The position numbers were made by a program, and so were the translations under genes. From positions 124,001 through 188,000 of the forward strand of contig JADJAK010000002.1 of the NCBI GenBank assembly GCA_016704275.1: DNA of 64,000 nt. Reading direction: 5' to 3'. Below the pieces are notes generated by a model. That model had not been told where the DNA came from. It saw nothing but the letters and a program-made list of their open reading frames with translations, and ran no database searches. This document shows positions 1-8,085 of the stretch, one piece after another. How positions within the stretch are numbered: the first letter of the stretch is position 1; every line of letters begins with the position of its first letter. The stretch comes from Gemmatimonadota bacterium. GTDB lineage: Bacteria; Gemmatimonadota; Gemmatimonadetes; Gemmatimonadales; GWC2-71-9.

Positions 1-1547
1 ACGAGGACGTCACCGGGTTGCGCCCAGGCGATGGAGGCCTCGACCGCTTCGACTTCGTCGAGGACCGTCACGATTCGGTCGGTGGGCGCGCCAAGTGTCC
101 GCAGGGCACCCTCGAGCAACGCCGGCACTTCGCCCATGGTGCGCCCGCGCCGATAGCCGTCGAGTTCCTTCAGCACGATGCGATCGGGCCGAGCGGCCCA
201 CGCGGCGGCGGCCAGGTCGGCGAGTGCGCCGTCATCGCGGTTCCCCGCCTGACCGAGCAGCAGCAGCAGCCGAGTCGGGTGGAGGCTGCGGGCCACCTTG
301 AGGAGCCCGGTGAGCCCCGTCGGATTGTGCGCGTAGTCGAGGAGAATCGTCGCCCCGTGCAGCTCGAAACGACTCAGGCGGCCGGCGTTGTCGGCGGGGT
401 GTGCCCCGAACCGCGCCAAGACGGTAGTGATCGTCGACGGCACCACACCGAGGTGATGCGCCGCGAGCGCAGCGGCCAGCATGTTGGTGAGGTTGTACTC
501 GGCGGCACCGGCCGCGGTGAGCGGCATGGTGCGGAGGTCGCCGAGATCCTCCACGCCGCGCGGAGCCGCGAGCCAGAGGTGGTCCCCGTCGCGCCATGCG
601 GTGGCGGGCTGTTCCCCGACCTGGCGTGTGGCGCCGGACGGTGAATACCACGCCACCGTGACGCCGGCGGGGAGCGTTGCGGCGCGGAGCGCGGCGTCGT
701 CCGCATTCAGCACCAGCACGCCGCCTCCCCGCAGTCCCTTCGCGATGACCAGCTTGACGAGCGCGAGATCGGCAAGCGTCTCGACACCGTACTCTCCGAA
801 GTGATCGGCTTCGATGTTGGTCACCACGGCGACCGCGGCACCGAGGACACCGAGTCCACGACGCAGGATGCCGCCGCGTGCCGTCTCGAGGATGGCACAC
901 TCGACAGCGGGGGCGCCGACGACCCGTTGGGCTCCGGCCGGGCCGGACCAGTCACCCGCCTCGACGGCCACCCCATCGATGAAGACGCCGTCGGTGCAGC
1001 ACCAGCCGGTATGCTGGCCGGTGGCCATGGTCATCGCCGCAATCAATCGCGTCGTGGTGGTCTTGCCATTGGATCCGGTGACGAGCGCGACCCGCTGGTC
1101 GGGCCTCGCGACGACCGCGAGGTCGCTTGATGGCGCCTGTGCCTCGAGGGTCGCGAGGACAGCGAGTTGCCTGACCGCGGACGCTTCGTCGCGGGGAAGG
1201 TCGCCCGGGGCGAGAAGCGCAGGTGCCGATGCGACCCCGGCGGCACGCAGCGCCGACTCCCAGGCCCACTCGTTCACCTCGGTGGCCGTCAGCAGTCGGT
1301 CGCCGGGGGCGGTGAAGGCGAGCACCAGATGGCCGGCCCGGCCCGTCACGCTGCAGGTCGGTGCGGGCCAGCCGAGCGCAGCTGCCAGCCGCTGGACGGT
1401 GGCGCGCCATGCATCGGCAGCGGTCGAGGCCAGCTCGCCGTCGACGACGCCCTCGAGCACGACACCGGGTGCCTCGAGCCACCTGGACGGCCCGAAGAGT
1501 CGACGCGAATCACTCCAGGCCGGCGCCACCAGCTCAGGTTGGGCCAT
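1..1547 (-). CDS. CphA-like Mur ligase paralogue lacking the ATP-grasp domain (C-terminus beyond window)
   Basis: About 515 residues are visible; the 3' end lies outside the window. A Mur-ligase P-loop (VTGSNGKTTT, Lys about residue 162) is followed by an ILETARGGILRRGLGV motif that closely matches the CphA counterpart EVARGGLLRAGMG. The first 150 residues keep a CphA-like GPSR motif near the start (GPSRWLEAPGVVLEG), but there is no ATP-grasp segment between it and the P-loop. The C-terminal Mur domain has LDYAHNPTG, like CphA's LDYGHNAHA. The ATG at 1547 lies 5 nt after the cphA stop, so the genes are co-transcribed and probably coupled. In CphA the ATP-grasp domain adds Asp to the backbone and the Mur-like domain adds Arg to its side chain; a Mur-only protein would be expected to do only a side-chain ligation. 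Substrate unknown. Confidence 0.85.
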   Translation of the reverse strand, partial: MAQPELVAPAWSDSRRLFGPSRWLEAPGVVLEGVVDGELASTAADAWRATVQRLAAALGWPAPTCSVTGRAGHLVLAFTAPGDRLLTATEVNEWAWESALRAAGVASAPALLAPGDLPRDEASAVRQLAVLATLEAQAPSSDLAVVARPDQRVALVTGSNGKTTTTRLIAAMTMATGQHTGWCCTDGVFIDGVAVEAGDWSGPAGAQRVVGAPAVECAILETARGGILRRGLGVLGAAVAVVTNIEADHFGEYGVETLADLALVKLVIAKGLRGGGVLVLNADDAALRAATLPAGVTVAWYSPSGATRQVGEQPATAWRDGDHLWLAAPRGVEDLGDLRTMPLTAAGAAEYNLTNMLAAALAAHHLGVVPSTITTVLARFGAHPADNAGRLSRFELHGATILLDYAHNPTGLTGLLKVARSLHPTRLLLLLGQAGNRDDGALADLAAAAWAARPDRIVLKELDGYRRGRTMGEVPALLEGALRTLGAPTDRIVTVLDEVEAVEASIAWAQPGDVL

Positions 1548-1552
1548 GTCGG

Positions 1553-4342
1553 TCAGTCGTCGCTCTCCCGGGCGAGGCGCACGCCCCGCTCGTCACGCAC
1601 CAGCGTGGCCCCATCGAGCGAGACTCTCGGCTGGCGTGTTGGCGCCACGGAGGCGACCGGGAATTCGCCCGTCGTGCGGAGCGGCGCTTCACTGCCGTCG
1701 GGCCGGAACGAGGTGATCTGATCCCACGACCGCTGCAGCGAGTCGCCGAAGATCAGCACGAGGTCGCCGGCGCGTGCCATCCGCAGGGCATGGTCGATCG
1801 CGGCCTGTTCATCGGGAATTTCCTGGACCTGATCGGCCGGGACGCCGGATGCCGCGAGCGCCCGCGCGAGCAGGCGCGGGACCTCATCGCCATCGCGCCC
1901 CCGCAGGGTGTCGTCGCGGCGACAGATGTAGGCGTCGAAGTGCCCCGCGACCGTCTCGGCGATCGCGCGGATGTCCTCGTCGCGGCGGTCGCCCGGCGCG
2001 GCCACCACCACAATCCGGCGTCCGCGCACATCGAGCCGAGCCGCCAGCTCCACCATCGCCCCGACCGCGTGCGCGTTGTGGCCGTAGTCGAGGATCACGC
2101 GGAACGGATGGTCGGAGTAGACGTTCATCCGACCCGGCGCCTGGAAGAACGAGGTGTCGAACGTCCGCAGCCCGGTGCGAATGCTGTCGAGCTTGATTCC
2201 CATCGAGAAGGCCATCACCGCGGCAAACATGGCGTTCTGGACGTTGTGCAGCGCGCGGCCATCGAGCGTGGCGGGAATCAGGTGGGTCCAGAGCAGCGGG
2301 ATGTGGGCGCCGTGGTCGTACAGCGTGATCATCTCGCCGTTCACACCCGCTTCGAGCGCACAGGCCCGACCGCCGGCGCGGATGTGCTCACGCACCAGTT
2401 CATGCGCCGGGTTCGTGGTGACGTAACAGAGATGCTTGGCGTCGGTTTCCGAGGCCATCTGCAGCACGAGCGGATCGTCGGCATTGAGGACCGCCGTGTC
2501 GCGCGCCACCTCGACCACGACCTGCTTCACCTCAGCGAGTTGCTCGAGGGTGTCGATCCCCTTCAGGCCGAGGTGGTCGGCACGGACATTCAGCACGGCG
2601 CCGACGTCGACGTAGCGCGTCCCCATGCCCGCCCGGAGGAGCCCGCCCCGCGCGACCTCCAGGACGGCCACGTCGATGCTCGGGTCGCTCAACACCATGC
2701 GCGTCGACGCGGGCCCGGTCATGTCCCCTTCGACGGTGCGCTGGCCGTTGATGTAGACGCCGTCGGTGGTGGTGAGGCCGGGCGTGAAGCCCGCCATCTG
2801 GCAGATGTGCGCCAGCATGCGCGCCGTCGTCGTCTTGCCGTTCGTCCCCGTGACGGCGGCGATCGGCACCACGCTCGGCGTCCCCTTCGGAAAGAGCATG
2901 TCGATCACGGGGCCGGCCACGTCGCGCGGGGTCCCCTCGCTTGGCGCCGAGTGCATCCGGAAGCCCGGTGCCGCGTTCACCTCGCAGATCCCGCCGCCGT
3001 GGCTCTTGTACGACTCGCTGATGTCGGCCGAGAGAAAGTCCACGCCGCCCACGTCGAGTCCGACGGCCTTGATGGCGCGTACCGCCATCTCCGCATTGTC
3101 GGGGTGGATGATGTCGGTGACGTCCGTCGCGGTGCCGCCGGTCGAGAGGTTCCCCGTGGCGCAGAGATAGACGCGCTCGCCGGCCGCCGGCACGGTCGAT
3201 GGGCTGTGGCCATTGGCCGCGAGGAACTCGACCGCCTTGGCATCCAGCTCGAGCCGGGTGAGCACCTTCTCGTGGCCGATGCCACGACGCGGGTCGCGAT
3301 TCACCTCGGTGACGAGGTCGGCGATCGTGGAGCGACCGTCGCCCACCACGTGCGCCGGCGTGCGCCGGGTCGCCGCAACCAGCACGCCATCGACGACGAG
3401 GAGCCGATGGTCGTCGCCGGTGACGAAACTCTCGACGATGACCGAGCGCGAGACCTCCTGCGCCAGGGCAAACGCCGTCGCGACCTGCTCGTCGGTGGTG
3501 AGGTGGATCGAGATCGCGCGACCATGATTGCCGTTGTAGGGCTTGACCACGACAGGAAACCCGATGCGCTTGGCGGCGCGCACGGCATCTTCGACGCGCT
3601 GGACCAACTCCTGGCGCGGCACCGGGAGTCCGAGGGCACCGAGGAGCTTGTTGGTCTCCTCCTTGTCGCTGGCCATCTCGACGGCGATATGCGAGGTGCG
3701 GCCGGTGACGGTGGCCTGGATGCGTTGCTGATACTTGCCGAGGCCGAGCTGCACCAGCGAATACGCATTGAGGCGCATCCACGGGATGTTGCGCGCTTCG
3801 GCGGCGTGCACCAGCGAGGCCGTGCTCGGCCCGAGTGCGCGGCGCTGCGCAAACCGGATGTAGGTATCGCGCTCGCGGGCAAAGTCCCAATCGGGGGGCC
3901 GCGCGCCGTCGGGGCGGAAGGCATCCGGCAGCAGCGCGAGCAGCAGGCGCAGCGCGAGTTCGCCGGCCTCCAGCCCCTCGTCCCGCTGTTCGTACTCGTA
4001 GACCACGTCGTACACGCCCTCGGGACCGGCGCCGCGCGTCTTGCCGAAGGTCACCTTGATCCCGGCGACGTTCTGCAGCTCGATCGCCACATGCTCGAGC
4101 ACGTGGCCGAGCCAGGTCCCCTCATCCTCGGTGAGTCGGCGGATGAAGCCCCCTGGTTCGCCGTAGCTGCAGCCGTGCTCGTGCAGACCGGGGAGGGCAG
4201 CCAACAGCGGCTCGATGAACTCGGGGCCGAGGCGGGAGGTCGGCCACGCTTCGAGGGCGCCGAGATCGAGCCGCAGGCGGATGACCGGGAAATGGGCGTA
4301 GCGTGAGGGACCGACATACACCGCGCGATCGAGAATCTTCAT
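1553..4342 (-). CDS. cphA: Cyanophycin synthetase CphA
   Basis: A 929-residue cytoplasmic enzyme that makes the Asp-Arg storage polymer cyanophycin. Domains in order: the N-terminal CphA domain (VYVGPSRYAHFPVIRL near the start), an ATP-grasp domain (VVVKPYNGNHGRAISIHL around residue 255, then the GDDHRLLVVDG segment), and a Mur-ligase-like domain with P-loop AVTGTNGKTTTARM (Lys about 503), EVARGGLLRAGMG and LDYGHNAHA. The length fits the family (about 870-900). An upstream in-frame GTG at 4360 exists, but the ATG at 4342 has AGGGGG 4 nt upstream and gives the family-typical MKILD start, so it was chosen. It lies 23 nt downstream of cphB and 5 nt upstream of the Mur-ligase paralogue, forming one operon. 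Confidence 0.96.
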   Translation of the reverse strand: MKILDRAVYVGPSRYAHFPVIRLRLDLGALEAWPTSRLGPEFIEPLLAALPGLHEHGCSYGEPGGFIRRLTEDEGTWLGHVLEHVAIELQNVAGIKVTFGKTRGAGPEGVYDVVYEYEQRDEGLEAGELALRLLLALLPDAFRPDGARPPDWDFARERDTYIRFAQRRALGPSTASLVHAAEARNIPWMRLNAYSLVQLGLGKYQQRIQATVTGRTSHIAVEMASDKEETNKLLGALGLPVPRQELVQRVEDAVRAAKRIGFPVVVKPYNGNHGRAISIHLTTDEQVATAFALAQEVSRSVIVESFVTGDDHRLLVVDGVLVAATRRTPAHVVGDGRSTIADLVTEVNRDPRRGIGHEKVLTRLELDAKAVEFLAANGHSPSTVPAAGERVYLCATGNLSTGGTATDVTDIIHPDNAEMAVRAIKAVGLDVGGVDFLSADISESYKSHGGGICEVNAAPGFRMHSAPSEGTPRDVAGPVIDMLFPKGTPSVVPIAAVTGTNGKTTTARMLAHICQMAGFTPGLTTTDGVYINGQRTVEGDMTGPASTRMVLSDPSIDVAVLEVARGGLLRAGMGTRYVDVGAVLNVRADHLGLKGIDTLEQLAEVKQVVVEVARDTAVLNADDPLVLQMASETDAKHLCYVTTNPAHELVREHIRAGGRACALEAGVNGEMITLYDHGAHIPLLWTHLIPATLDGRALHNVQNAMFAAVMAFSMGIKLDSIRTGLRTFDTSFFQAPGRMNVYSDHPFRVILDYGHNAHAVGAMVELAARLDVRGRRIVVVAAPGDRRDEDIRAIAETVAGHFDAYICRRDDTLRGRDGDEVPRLLARALAASGVPADQVQEIPDEQAAIDHALRMARAGDLVLIFGDSLQRSWDQITSFRPDGSEAPLRTTGEFPVASVAPTRQPRVSLDGATLVRDERGVRLARESDD

Positions 4343-4365
4343 GTCGCCCCCTGAGGACACGCCGG

Positions 4366-5208
4366 TCAGCTCTTGCTGGTTGCCAGCGAGCCGGCCACGG
4401 CTTCGCGGGTGTGCAGATTGAACTGCGCCCCGCGGGTGAGAATGTGCAGCTGGATCCCGAGCAGAGAGACCGGCTCGTTCTCCTGGACACGGTCCATCGA
4501 GGAGAAGGTGAGGCCACCCGAGTCGAGGACGGTGACCGCGCCGCTGCCCTCCACCTCCACCGTCTCATCCGGCCCGATGAAGGCCGCGGTGTCCTCGTCG
4601 AGCCCGAGGCCGATCGCGAACGGATTGTACGCGAGGGCGCTCAGCAGTCGGCCCAGTCGATCGCGCTGCCGGAAATGCTGGTCGATGATGACGCGGTTGG
4701 TGAGGCCCAGACCAGGTGCGAGGGTCACGCCACGTGCGGTTGGCGATGCGCCTTCCGCGCCGAAGGCGATCATGTGTTCGGACAGAAAGGCGGCCCCCGC
4801 CGAGGTCCCCGCGATCGTCGCCCCGGCCGCGTTGAGCGTGCGCAGCAAGCGCGAGACCGAGGTTCCGCCGAGCAGGGTGGAGAGCCGCAACTGATTGCCA
4901 CCGGTCAGGAAGACCCCGTCGCACCGCGCGAGGTCCGCAAGCCGTGCGGGCTCTTCGCAGTCGCGCCGCGTGTCGAAGTCCATCACCAGCACCTCGGCCG
5001 CTCCCAACTCGCGGAAGAGCGTGTGGTAGCGCGGACCGGTGTCCGACAGTTGGGAGGCGGTCGGGATCACGCCGATGCGGGCATCACGGCCACCCGAGAG
5101 GGCGACGAAACGCTCGAGGATCGAGACGTTTCCTACCTTCGCTTCGGCACCCCCGATCGGGATGATCCAGCCACGACGGCTGCCCTCAGGGATCTTCGGG
5201 GGACTCAT
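4366..5208 (-). CDS. cphB: Cyanophycinase CphB
   Basis: A 280-residue serine exopeptidase (peptidase family S51) that cleaves cyanophycin to beta-Asp-Arg dipeptides. The nucleophile is Ser136 in TIAGTSAGAA. The conserved FLTGGNQ motif around residue 103 and the IIDQHFRQRDR motif of the family are present. No signal peptide is visible, so it should act on intracellular granules. It is the first gene of the cph operon, with synthesis and degradation encoded together. The ATG at 5208 is preceded by GGAG at a usable distance. Confidence 0.95.
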   Translation of the reverse strand: MSPPKIPEGSRRGWIIPIGGAEAKVGNVSILERFVALSGGRDARIGVIPTASQLSDTGPRYHTLFRELGAAEVLVMDFDTRRDCEEPARLADLARCDGVFLTGGNQLRLSTLLGGTSVSRLLRTLNAAGATIAGTSAGAAFLSEHMIAFGAEGASPTARGVTLAPGLGLTNRVIIDQHFRQRDRLGRLLSALAYNPFAIGLGLDEDTAAFIGPDETVEVEGSGAVTVLDSGGLTFSSMDRVQENEPVSLLGIQLHILTRGAQFNLHTREAVAGSLATSKS

Positions 5209-5251
5209 GCAGACTCCGGGTCAGACGTGCCGACCCCTGTCCACCGCCGAC

Positions 5252-5283
5252 CGCCCCCGATCAGCTCGGGGTGGTCGGGGGCG
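5252..5283 (-). terminator. Hairpin between metB and cphB
   Basis: Arms CGCCCCCGA and TCGGGGGCG (9 bp) enclose a 14-nt loop. It lies downstream of metB and upstream of cphB on the minus strand, so it probably separates the met and cph transcripts. No clear T-tract follows, so efficiency is uncertain. Confidence 0.5.
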
Positions 5284-5374
5284 ACTGGGGTGCGGCAATC
5301 GGCATTGGGGAGGAGGTCCATCACCCGGGAAATCTAGCCCGGAGGCGGCTCGACGCGCCCTCCCCACCGCGGAC

Positions 5375-6562
5375 TCAAATGGACGCCTGCACCAACGCCG
5401 TCGCCGCGACCCGATCGAGGGTGGCGAGGAGGTCGGCTACCAGGTCGGCTCCGTGCTCGATCCCCACCGACAACCGCAGCAGCCCGTCGCCGATGCCCGC
5501 AGCGGTCCGCGCTGCCGGGTCCATCGCCGCGTGGGTCATCGTGGCCGGATGGGCGATCAGGCTCTCGACGCCGCCCAGGGATTCGGCCAAGGTGAAGAGT
5601 TCCAGTCCGGTCGCCACGGCCTCCACCGCCGCCGGGCCGCCGTGGACGGCGAACGAGAGCATGGCGCCGAAGCCCTGCTGCTGCCGAGCCGCCAGCGCGT
5701 GTCCCGGATGGTCGGCCAGGCCGGGATAGTGCACCGCCTCGACCAGGGGATGCGCAGAGAGTGCCGCCGCGATGGCGAGGGCGTTCTCCTCGTGAATGCG
5801 CATCCGCGCATGGAGCGTGCGCACGCCGCGCAGCGTGAGGAAGGAGTCGAACGGGGCGCCCGTGAGGCCGAGACAGTTGGCCCACCAGGCCAGTTCCTCA
5901 CCCAGCCCCTGATGCGCCGCGATCACCGCGCCGCCGACGACGTCACTGTGACCGTTGATGTACTTCGTGGTGGAGTGCACCACGATGTCGGCGCCGAGGG
6001 CGATCGGTTGCTGCAATGCCGGCGACAGGAAGGTGTTATCGGCCACGACCAGCGCACCCGCGGCGTGCGCGGCGTCGGCAACCGTGCGGATGTCGGTGAT
6101 ACGCAGCAATGGATTGCTCGGCGTCTCGATCCAGACAAGGCGTGGCTTCCGCGCGAGTGCAGGCGCGACGGCGGCGGGATCGCTCAGGTTGACGAACGCT
6201 ACGTCGAAGTGGCCGCGTCGAGCCAGGTGTGTCAGCAGTCGATGCGTGCCGCCATAGCAGTCATGCGTGGCGACGATCAGTTCACCCGGCTGGACCAGCT
6301 GCACAGCGAGCGTCACCGCAGCCATCCCCGAGGCGGTGACCACCGCGGAGGCGCCCCCTTCGAGCACGGCGAGCGCCTCGGCCAGTTGATCGCGCGTCGG
6401 ATTCCCGGAGCGCGAATAGTCGTAGCGCCCCTTCACGCCGAAGGCGGGGAACCGGAACGTCGAGGAGAGATGAATCGGTGGCACCACGGCGCCGTGCTGC
6501 CCATCGGTCGCGATGCCGGCGCGCACCGCGCGCGTTGCGGTCGCGTGGCCATTACGCGGCAT
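5375..6562 (-). CDS. metB: Cystathionine gamma-synthase / O-acylhomoserine sulfhydrylase (MetB type)
   Basis: A 395-residue PLP enzyme of the Cys/Met metabolism family. It acts on O-acylhomoserine with cysteine (or sulfide). PLP lysine is K200 in STTKYINGHSDVV; family motifs VVPPIHLSSTFRF, DYSRSGNPTRD, DNTFLSPALQ and FTLAESLGGVESLI are all present and resemble E. coli MetB throughout. The ATG overlaps the 3' end of metX by 11 nt, indicating translational coupling. Sequence alone does not firmly separate the gamma-synthase from an O-succinylhomoserine sulfhydrylase. Confidence 0.92.
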   Translation of the reverse strand: MPRNGHATATRAVRAGIATDGQHGAVVPPIHLSSTFRFPAFGVKGRYDYSRSGNPTRDQLAEALAVLEGGASAVVTASGMAAVTLAVQLVQPGELIVATHDCYGGTHRLLTHLARRGHFDVAFVNLSDPAAVAPALARKPRLVWIETPSNPLLRITDIRTVADAAHAAGALVVADNTFLSPALQQPIALGADIVVHSTTKYINGHSDVVGGAVIAAHQGLGEELAWWANCLGLTGAPFDSFLTLRGVRTLHARMRIHEENALAIAAALSAHPLVEAVHYPGLADHPGHALAARQQQGFGAMLSFAVHGGPAAVEAVATGLELFTLAESLGGVESLIAHPATMTHAAMDPAARTAAGIGDGLLRLSVGIEHGADLVADLLATLDRVAATALVQASI

Positions 6563-7538
6563 GACGCACCCCCTGCGCGAGGGCCGCGCGAATCAATCCG
6601 TCCACGGCCGCGACTTCCTTGAGAAAGGCGTCGTGTCCATAGCGCGACGTGATCTCGACCACGCGGCCGGGACCGGCAAGCTGGCCGAACAACTCGTGCA
6701 CCTGCCAGATCGGGACGAGCTGATCGCCCTCCACCGCGAGCAAGGTCGTCGGCGTGGAGATCTCGGCCGGATCGATCCGGTGCAGATCGATGGACTCCGA
6801 CAACGCCACGTAGCGCTCCGCTTCGCACCCGATCGCGAAGCGGGTGCCGCCATGCTCCAGATAGTCCTCGACGGGAAAGCGATAGCCCGACGCGGTGCGC
6901 ACGGGGGCGGCACCGAAACGATCGGCGAATTCCTCCGCCGTGCGGTAGGTGGTGATGCCGAGGGCGCGGGCAAGCGCCACCGCCTCGTGGGCGCGGCCGC
7001 TCTTGATGCCGAGGCGCACCACGCCACGCTGGATCGAACGGAGGGCGGTGGCCATCGGGTGGCTCTCGTGCGCGGCGGAGAGGATGATCAACTGCGCGGC
7101 CCGCGCCGGGTAGAGTGCGGCAAAGGCCAGTGCGACCATGCCGCCGTACGATGCACCCACGATCGCCTCGACAGTGGCCACGCCGAGGCGATCCAACGCG
7201 ACGCCGAGCGCTCGCGCCTGATCGCGGGCGTCGACGGGATGGCCGGGGATCGTCAACCAATCGATGCTGACGACGCGACATCGCGCGGTGTCGATCGCGC
7301 CGCCGGGCGCCACGATGGCATCCCACCAGCCAGGCGTCGGGTCGCCGGCATGGGCGGCGACATGCGCGGAGGCAGAGATGCCACCCAGCACGACGACGAC
7401 GGGGCCGTCGACGGGGCCCTGCGCCTCGACGCGCAGGCGGGAGAGTGGCAGGAGCCCGCCGTGGTGGCCGGCAACCGCAGGAAGTTCAGCAGCACTCGGC
7501 GTCGCGGGACTGCGCCGGAAGATCGTCGTCAAAGTCAT
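6552..7538 (-). CDS. metX: Homoserine O-acyltransferase MetX
   Basis: A 328-residue alpha/beta-hydrolase-fold enzyme that activates homoserine for methionine synthesis. The nucleophile elbow IVGASYGGMVALAFA carries the catalytic Ser (about residue 130). Asp lies in AVEGDQLVPIW and His in RYGHDAFLKE. A Ser-Glu-Ser-Ile-Asp-Leu-His-Arg stretch near residue 245 is typical of the MetX group in which acetyl or succinyl specificity varies; the acyl donor cannot be assigned. I chose the ATG at 7538 because GAGG lies 5 nt upstream; an upstream in-frame ATG at 7559 has no Shine-Dalgarno and abuts the attenuator. Expression is probably controlled by the leader upstream. Confidence 0.92.
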   Translation of the reverse strand: MTLTTIFRRSPATPSAAELPAVAGHHGGLLPLSRLRVEAQGPVDGPVVVVLGGISASAHVAAHAGDPTPGWWDAIVAPGGAIDTARCRVVSIDWLTIPGHPVDARDQARALGVALDRLGVATVEAIVGASYGGMVALAFAALYPARAAQLIILSAAHESHPMATALRSIQRGVVRLGIKSGRAHEAVALARALGITTYRTAEEFADRFGAAPVRTASGYRFPVEDYLEHGGTRFAIGCEAERYVALSESIDLHRIDPAEISTPTTLLAVEGDQLVPIWQVHELFGQLAGPGRVVEITSRYGHDAFLKEVAAVDGLIRAALAQGVRHAA

Positions 7539-7574
7539 CGGGTCCTCGGTCTCGTGCATGGGGGGAAAACCAGA

Positions 7575-7611
7575 GCGCCCCGGCCGTCTCGTGAGAGAGA
7601 GCCAGGGCGCC
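7575..7611 (-). terminator. Attenuator-type hairpin directly upstream of metX
   Basis: On the minus strand GCGCCCUGGC pairs with GCCGGGGCGC (10 bp, one G-U pair), with a possible further 4-bp inner stem (UCUC/GAGA). A short UUUU run follows, then the metX ribosome-binding site about 25-30 nt later. Its position between a Met-rich leader peptide and metX fits a transcription attenuator. A 5-bp hairpin with a GCAA loop (CCGAC GCAA GTCGG) sits just upstream and could belong to the alternative fold. Confidence 0.6.
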
Positions 7612-7638
7612 GAGCCGACTTGCGTCGGTTGGTGTGTG

Positions 7639-7740
7639 CTACGCAGGGATGCGCAACAGCCTGGCCGTGTCTCCCATGGGAGTTCCGGTCACAAGAAGCA
7701 TTCGCATGTGCATTCGGCGATGCCGTGGCTGCCAGGTCAT
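7639..7740 (-). CDS. Putative methionine leader peptide (33 aa)
   Basis: A short open frame in the metX leader. The ATG at 7740 has a good Shine-Dalgarno (GGAG at 7747-7750, spacer 6 nt). Methionine occurs at positions 1, 10, 12, 14 and 22, with the cluster RRMHMRMLL in the middle. The frame ends 27 nt before the attenuator hairpin. Clustered codons for the operon's end product, followed by a terminator hairpin, is the classic layout of ribosome-mediated attenuation. No function for the peptide itself is implied. This is a reading of the sequence, not a recognised family. Confidence 0.55.
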   Translation of the reverse strand: MTWQPRHRRMHMRMLLVTGTPMGDTARLLRIPA

Positions 7741-7777
7741 TCCCTGCTCCGTCGATGAATCAGGACCCCCGCACACG

Positions 7778-7809
7778 AAAAACGCCGGGGGCATACTGCC
7801 GCCAGGCGT
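7778..7809 (-). terminator. Upstream leader hairpin with TTTTT tail
   Basis: On the minus strand ACGCC...GGCGT and GGCA/TGCC arms form an imperfect hairpin (7782-7809) followed immediately by TTTTT (7778-7782). It lies between the candidate metX promoter and the leader peptide. It may be a first attenuator, or it may end any transcript entering from the heptamer-repeat region. No gene lies just upstream on this strand. Confidence 0.45.
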
Positions 7810-7816
7810 CCTGTGC

Positions 7817-7845
7817 ACTTTAGCATTTATTTAACGTGGCTGCAA
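7817..7845 (-). promoter_or_regulatory. Candidate metX-metB promoter
   Basis: TTGCAG (7840-7845), a 17-nt spacer and TAAAGT (7817-7822) on the minus strand, inside the only AT-rich stretch of the leader. Transcription would start near 7810, just before the first hairpin. Matches to the sigma-70 consensus are only moderate (3/6 and 4/6). Confidence 0.3.
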
Positions 7846-7920
7846 GCAGCGGCAAATCACCACGGATACCATCGATTGTGGATGGATTGTACGTAGGGGG
7901 GAGAGGGTCGTCAAGGGGGT

Positions 7921-8069
7921 CGATGATCGATGATCGATGATCGATGGCCGATGATCGATGATCGATGGCCGATGATCGATATCCCCATTGACCCCATTGA
8001 CGGGGCGAGCTGCCCAGCCGATCATCGGTTCTCGACCATCGACCATCGCTCATCGATCATCGATCATCC
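7921..8069. repeat. Inverted arrays of 7-bp tandem repeats (CGATGAT type)
   Basis: Left array (7921-7983) consists of consecutive heptamers CGATGAT, CGATGGC and variants. The right array (about 8019-8069) is made of CATCGAT/CATCGAC heptamers, the inverse complement. The two can pair into a long imperfect hairpin with a roughly 35-nt loop. It fills the gap between the metX leader and the VOC gene, so nothing else coding is visible from 7741 to 8085. Related arrays occur at 48597-48721 and 51404-51438. Confidence 0.85.
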
Positions 8070-8085
8070 TCTACCCAGGCGCCCC

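Noticed and set aside
1361..4306. A 981-codon open frame on the plus strand opposite cphA, and similar long antisense frames (for example 7988-10897, 14821-17700 and 17752-19779)
   Set aside because: They mirror real genes in a high-GC genome, show no family motifs or hydrophobic pattern, and are rich in Arg/Gly/Ala as expected for shadow frames.
7730..7809. A 5S rRNA-like fragment (GCCTGGCGG ... CCTGGCAGCC on the minus strand)
   Set aside because: It is only about 80 nt, the ends are not complementary, and internal 5S motifs are missing; chance resemblance.
7560..7810. A SAM riboswitch (SAM-I, SAM-II or SAM-IV) before metX
   Set aside because: None of the conserved core strings I know for these classes was found in the leader, whereas a leader peptide and terminator layout is visible.
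7820..8053. A 77-codon minus-strand frame with repeated IDHRSS
   Set aside because: It is a translation of the heptamer repeats, with no start context or homology.
7921..8069. A CRISPR array
   Set aside because: The units are 7 bp with no spacers, and no cas genes are nearby.
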